Assembly (NCBI GenBank): GCA_965276785.1
Contig: OZ255629.1
Span: 682,001 to 746,000, forward strand
Source of the DNA: LMUY01 sp965276785
Lineage (GTDB): Bacteria > Pseudomonadota > Alphaproteobacteria > Acetobacterales > Acetobacteraceae
DNA length: 64,000 nt
Direction: 5' to 3'
Shown here: positions 62,271 to 64,000 of the stretch, piece after piece
Layout: each line of letters opens with the position of its first letter
Numbering within the stretch: the stretch's first letter is position 1
The notes under the pieces: generated by a model
What the model saw: the letters and a program-made list of their open reading frames with translations, nothing else
Told to the model about the DNA's origin: nothing
Database searches by the model: none
Made by a program: the position numbers and the translations under genes

Positions 62271-62984
62271 ATGTCATTATCCCGGGGCGGTGTGCCCCTT
62301 AGCTATCGTCGTATCGGCCGCTGTGAGCTGGCCGCCATGACCGCGATTGAATTGGACCCTGAGCAGATATCCCGCTTCCTCGGTCCCGTTGAAGCCATCG
62401 TTTCCGCCGTTGAGCGCGGCCTTGCTCACTCTGTGTTCGCGCTTTCGGCCGCTGGCAGCGTGGTTGGGTTCTACGTCATTCACCCCGATCTTCGCGATGG
62501 CTCCTGTTGGTGGCTGGGCTGGCTTGCCGTGGATCGTCGTAACCAGGGCTGCGGCTATGGCCGCCTTGCCCTACTGGACGCGATGCTGCGGTTGCGCCGG
62601 GTGCCGGGCTGCCGCCGTCTGCGGCTGCTGGTCGCGCCCGATAACGGGCCCGCTCTCGCGCTCTACGCCCACGCCGGATTTGGACAGGTCGGATTTTGGG
62701 AAGCCACTGGCGAGTGGATCCTCGAGCACGCCTTGCCCGACCCGGCCAACGTGGAAGGCAACGAGACCTTCCTGCTGCAGGCCGTGGCAGCCCGCGCCCG
62801 TCGCGTGTTCCGCCACCGCCGGCTGCGTGAAATCGCCGGCCCCCATGCCGCGTGGGTGATCGGGGTGGAGCGTGGGCCGCCGTCCCGCAGGCGGGTTGAC
62901 AGGTCTGGCCGTCCGGCACAGGCAGCCGCATGCCGCACAGCCAAGCCGAAGCCGCTCATAGCGCCAAACCACTCGCTGTCGTAG
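62271..62984 (+). CDS. GNAT-family N-acetyltransferase
   Basis: 237 residues from ATG 62271. The acetyl-CoA core is LGWLAVDRRNQGCGYGRLAL, followed by LRLLVAPDNGPALALYAHAGF, a classical GNAT pattern. The C-terminal part (beyond about residue 165) is basic and unrelated to known domains; its last 55 bases overlap the next gene in another frame. Acceptor unknown. No strong ribosome site is visible at 62271, so an internal ATG at 62337 is possible. Confidence 0.82.
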   Translation: MSLSRGGVPLSYRRIGRCELAAMTAIELDPEQISRFLGPVEAIVSAVERGLAHSVFALSAAGSVVGFYVIHPDLRDGSCWWLGWLAVDRRNQGCGYGRLALLDAMLRLRRVPGCRRLRLLVAPDNGPALALYAHAGFGQVGFWEATGEWILEHALPDPANVEGNETFLLQAVAARARRVFRHRRLREIAGPHAAWVIGVERGPPSRRRVDRSGRPAQAAACRTAKPKPLIAPNHSLS

Positions 62985-64000
62985 GTTCGCTCCCGCTCAT
63001 CGGCCTTCTGGCTCTGACGGGGCTGCGGCTCCTGGTCGCCGCTGCCGCACCGCTCTCGCCAGACGAAGCCTACTATTGGATTTGGTCGCGCGTGCTGCAG
63101 CCCGGCTATTTGGACCATCCGCCGATGGTCGCCTTGTGGATTCGGGCCGGAACCTGGGTTGCGGGGCAGGGTCCACTCGGCATCCGCCTGCTCGCTCCCC
63201 TGGCTGCAGCCCTCGGCACCTGGCTGTTGGTCCGCGCGGCGGAAGACCTCTTCCCGGGGCGGCGCGCCGGATTGCCTGCGGCCGTGCTGCTCAACGCCAC
63301 TCTCCTGCTCGGTGCCGGCGCGGTAACGCTCACTCCGGACACGCCGCTGCTGTTGTTCTGGACCGCCGCCATCGCAGCGCTGGGACGCTTGATTGCCACC
63401 GGCCACGCTGTTTGGTGGCTTGGAGTCGGCCTGGCCGCCGGTTGCGCTTTGGACAGCAAATATACGGCGGCTCTGCTTGGCGCCGGGCTGGCGCTGTGGC
63501 TGCTTGCCGATCCATGGGGCAGGGCGTGGCTGCGTACGCCTTGGCCCTGGGCCGGGGGGGCGCTGGCGTTGGCTTGCTTTGCGCCCGTTCTCTGGTGGAA
63601 CGCCAATCATGGCTGGGCCAGCCTATTGAAGCAGGGCGGCCGGACCGGAGATTGGCACCCGGCCGATGCCTTGCGCCACCTTGCCGAGTTGGTCGGCGGC
63701 CAACTCGGCTTAGCCACCCCGCTGGTCGCAGTTCTCTGCGCCTCGGGAATTTGGTCGGCTGTGCGACGTTGGCGGCAAGATTGCGCCGCGTCCTTGCTCG
63801 CGGCGATCACCTTGCCCGCTGTTGCGGTGTTCCTGCAGCATGCGCTGGGCGACCGGGTGCAGGCCAACTGGCCGGCCATCCTCTATCCCGGTGCCTGCCT
63901 GGCCGCCGCCGCCTATGCGCCGCGGCGGTGGCTAGCCGCGTCCGCGCTGGGTTTTGCCCTCACCGGGCTGGTTTATCTACAGGCCACGACGGCCGTGTTT
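62930..64000 (+). CDS. GT39/ArnT-like membrane glycosyltransferase (3' end outside window)
   Basis: At least 357 residues from ATG 62930, running off the right edge. After a first helix the catalytic loop SPDEAYYWIWSRVLQPGYLD contains the DEAYYW motif of dolichyl/polyprenyl-phosphate-dependent GT39 enzymes, and DHPPMVALWIRAGT follows. Many further helices are present (for example LLVRAAEDLFPGRRAGLPAA). Such proteins transfer a sugar from a lipid carrier to lipid A or proteins. The ATG lies 55 bases inside the GNAT gene. Confidence 0.9.
   Translation, partial: MPHSQAEAAHSAKPLAVVGSLPLIGLLALTGLRLLVAAAAPLSPDEAYYWIWSRVLQPGYLDHPPMVALWIRAGTWVAGQGPLGIRLLAPLAAALGTWLLVRAAEDLFPGRRAGLPAAVLLNATLLLGAGAVTLTPDTPLLLFWTAAIAALGRLIATGHAVWWLGVGLAAGCALDSKYTAALLGAGLALWLLADPWGRAWLRTPWPWAGGALALACFAPVLWWNANHGWASLLKQGGRTGDWHPADALRHLAELVGGQLGLATPLVAVLCASGIWSAVRRWRQDCAASLLAAITLPAVAVFLQHALGDRVQANWPAILYPGACLAAAAYAPRRWLAASALGFALTGLVYLQATTAVF

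Overview
The window is 64 kb of GC-rich, densely packed bacterial chromosome. Gene content points to an alphaproteobacterium, most probably Rhodospirillales/Acetobacteraceae. The pointers are a MucR-family regulator, the lysA-TIGR02302 pair, an alphaproteobacterial-type XRE regulator, a DUF1244 protein, OlsB (ornithine lipid synthesis), a STAS/CheY/CheA/CheW/CheR/CheB/CheY/CheD chemotaxis operon, and a secreted-type glycosidase with Ca-dependent carbohydrate-binding repeats. This placement is inference from gene families; no rRNA is present. I see no tRNA, rRNA, CRISPR array, prophage or intact insertion sequence. Almost every gene has a recognisable housekeeping or metabolic role.

Layout. 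0-4.4 kb: a partial gene, a class II aldolase, a Gfo/Idh/MocA dehydrogenase, then secD-secF. 4.4-8.5 kb: a minus-strand five-gene operon (small lipoprotein, carotenoid oxygenase, YciB-like protein, two DppBC-like permeases). 8.6-14 kb: ada with a coupled 2OG-Fe(II) oxygenase, an acyl-CoA synthetase, an atypical SDR and a PhzF protein. 14-18.3 kb: a minus-strand run cbpA-cbpM-small basic protein-dcd-murA, and a Nei/Fpg-type glycosylase whose start codon seems to be lost. 18.3-22.2 kb: a PLP decarboxylase, a double cold-shock-domain protein and a SOUL haem-binding protein. 22.5-30.1 kb: an eleven-gene chemotaxis operon whose last two genes encode a degenerate receiver with a FliM-like C-terminal peptide and an HPt-like protein lacking the phosphorylatable His. 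30.1-39.6 kb: glycogen phosphorylase, a Tim44-domain protein, a porin behind a probable Pho box, lysA and TIGR02302. 39.8-47.7 kb: an MFS exporter coupled to an M3 peptidase, an OhrR-type regulator, an S10 carboxypeptidase, a secreted unknown protein, a 2-hydroxyacid dehydrogenase, a broken GFA gene and an XRE regulator. 47.9-50.5 kb: a HAD/DSD1/GntR cluster. 50.5-56.5 kb: fur-olsB-lnt, mucR, a TusA-like protein and nifU-rutE-tsaB-rimI. 56.9-64 kb: the glycosidase, an MFS transporter with a DUF1244 gene, pyruvate kinase, a GNAT and a truncated GT39 membrane glycosyltransferase.

Many genes overlap by 1 or 4 bases (ATGA, GTGA, TTGA, TGATG), so translational coupling is common. The observations most worth following are the tail of the chemotaxis operon, the missing Nei start codon, the ada/2OG-oxygenase pair, the carotenoid oxygenase operon, the Pho-box-like repeats, the nonsense-mutated GFA gene and a REP-like palindrome found twice.
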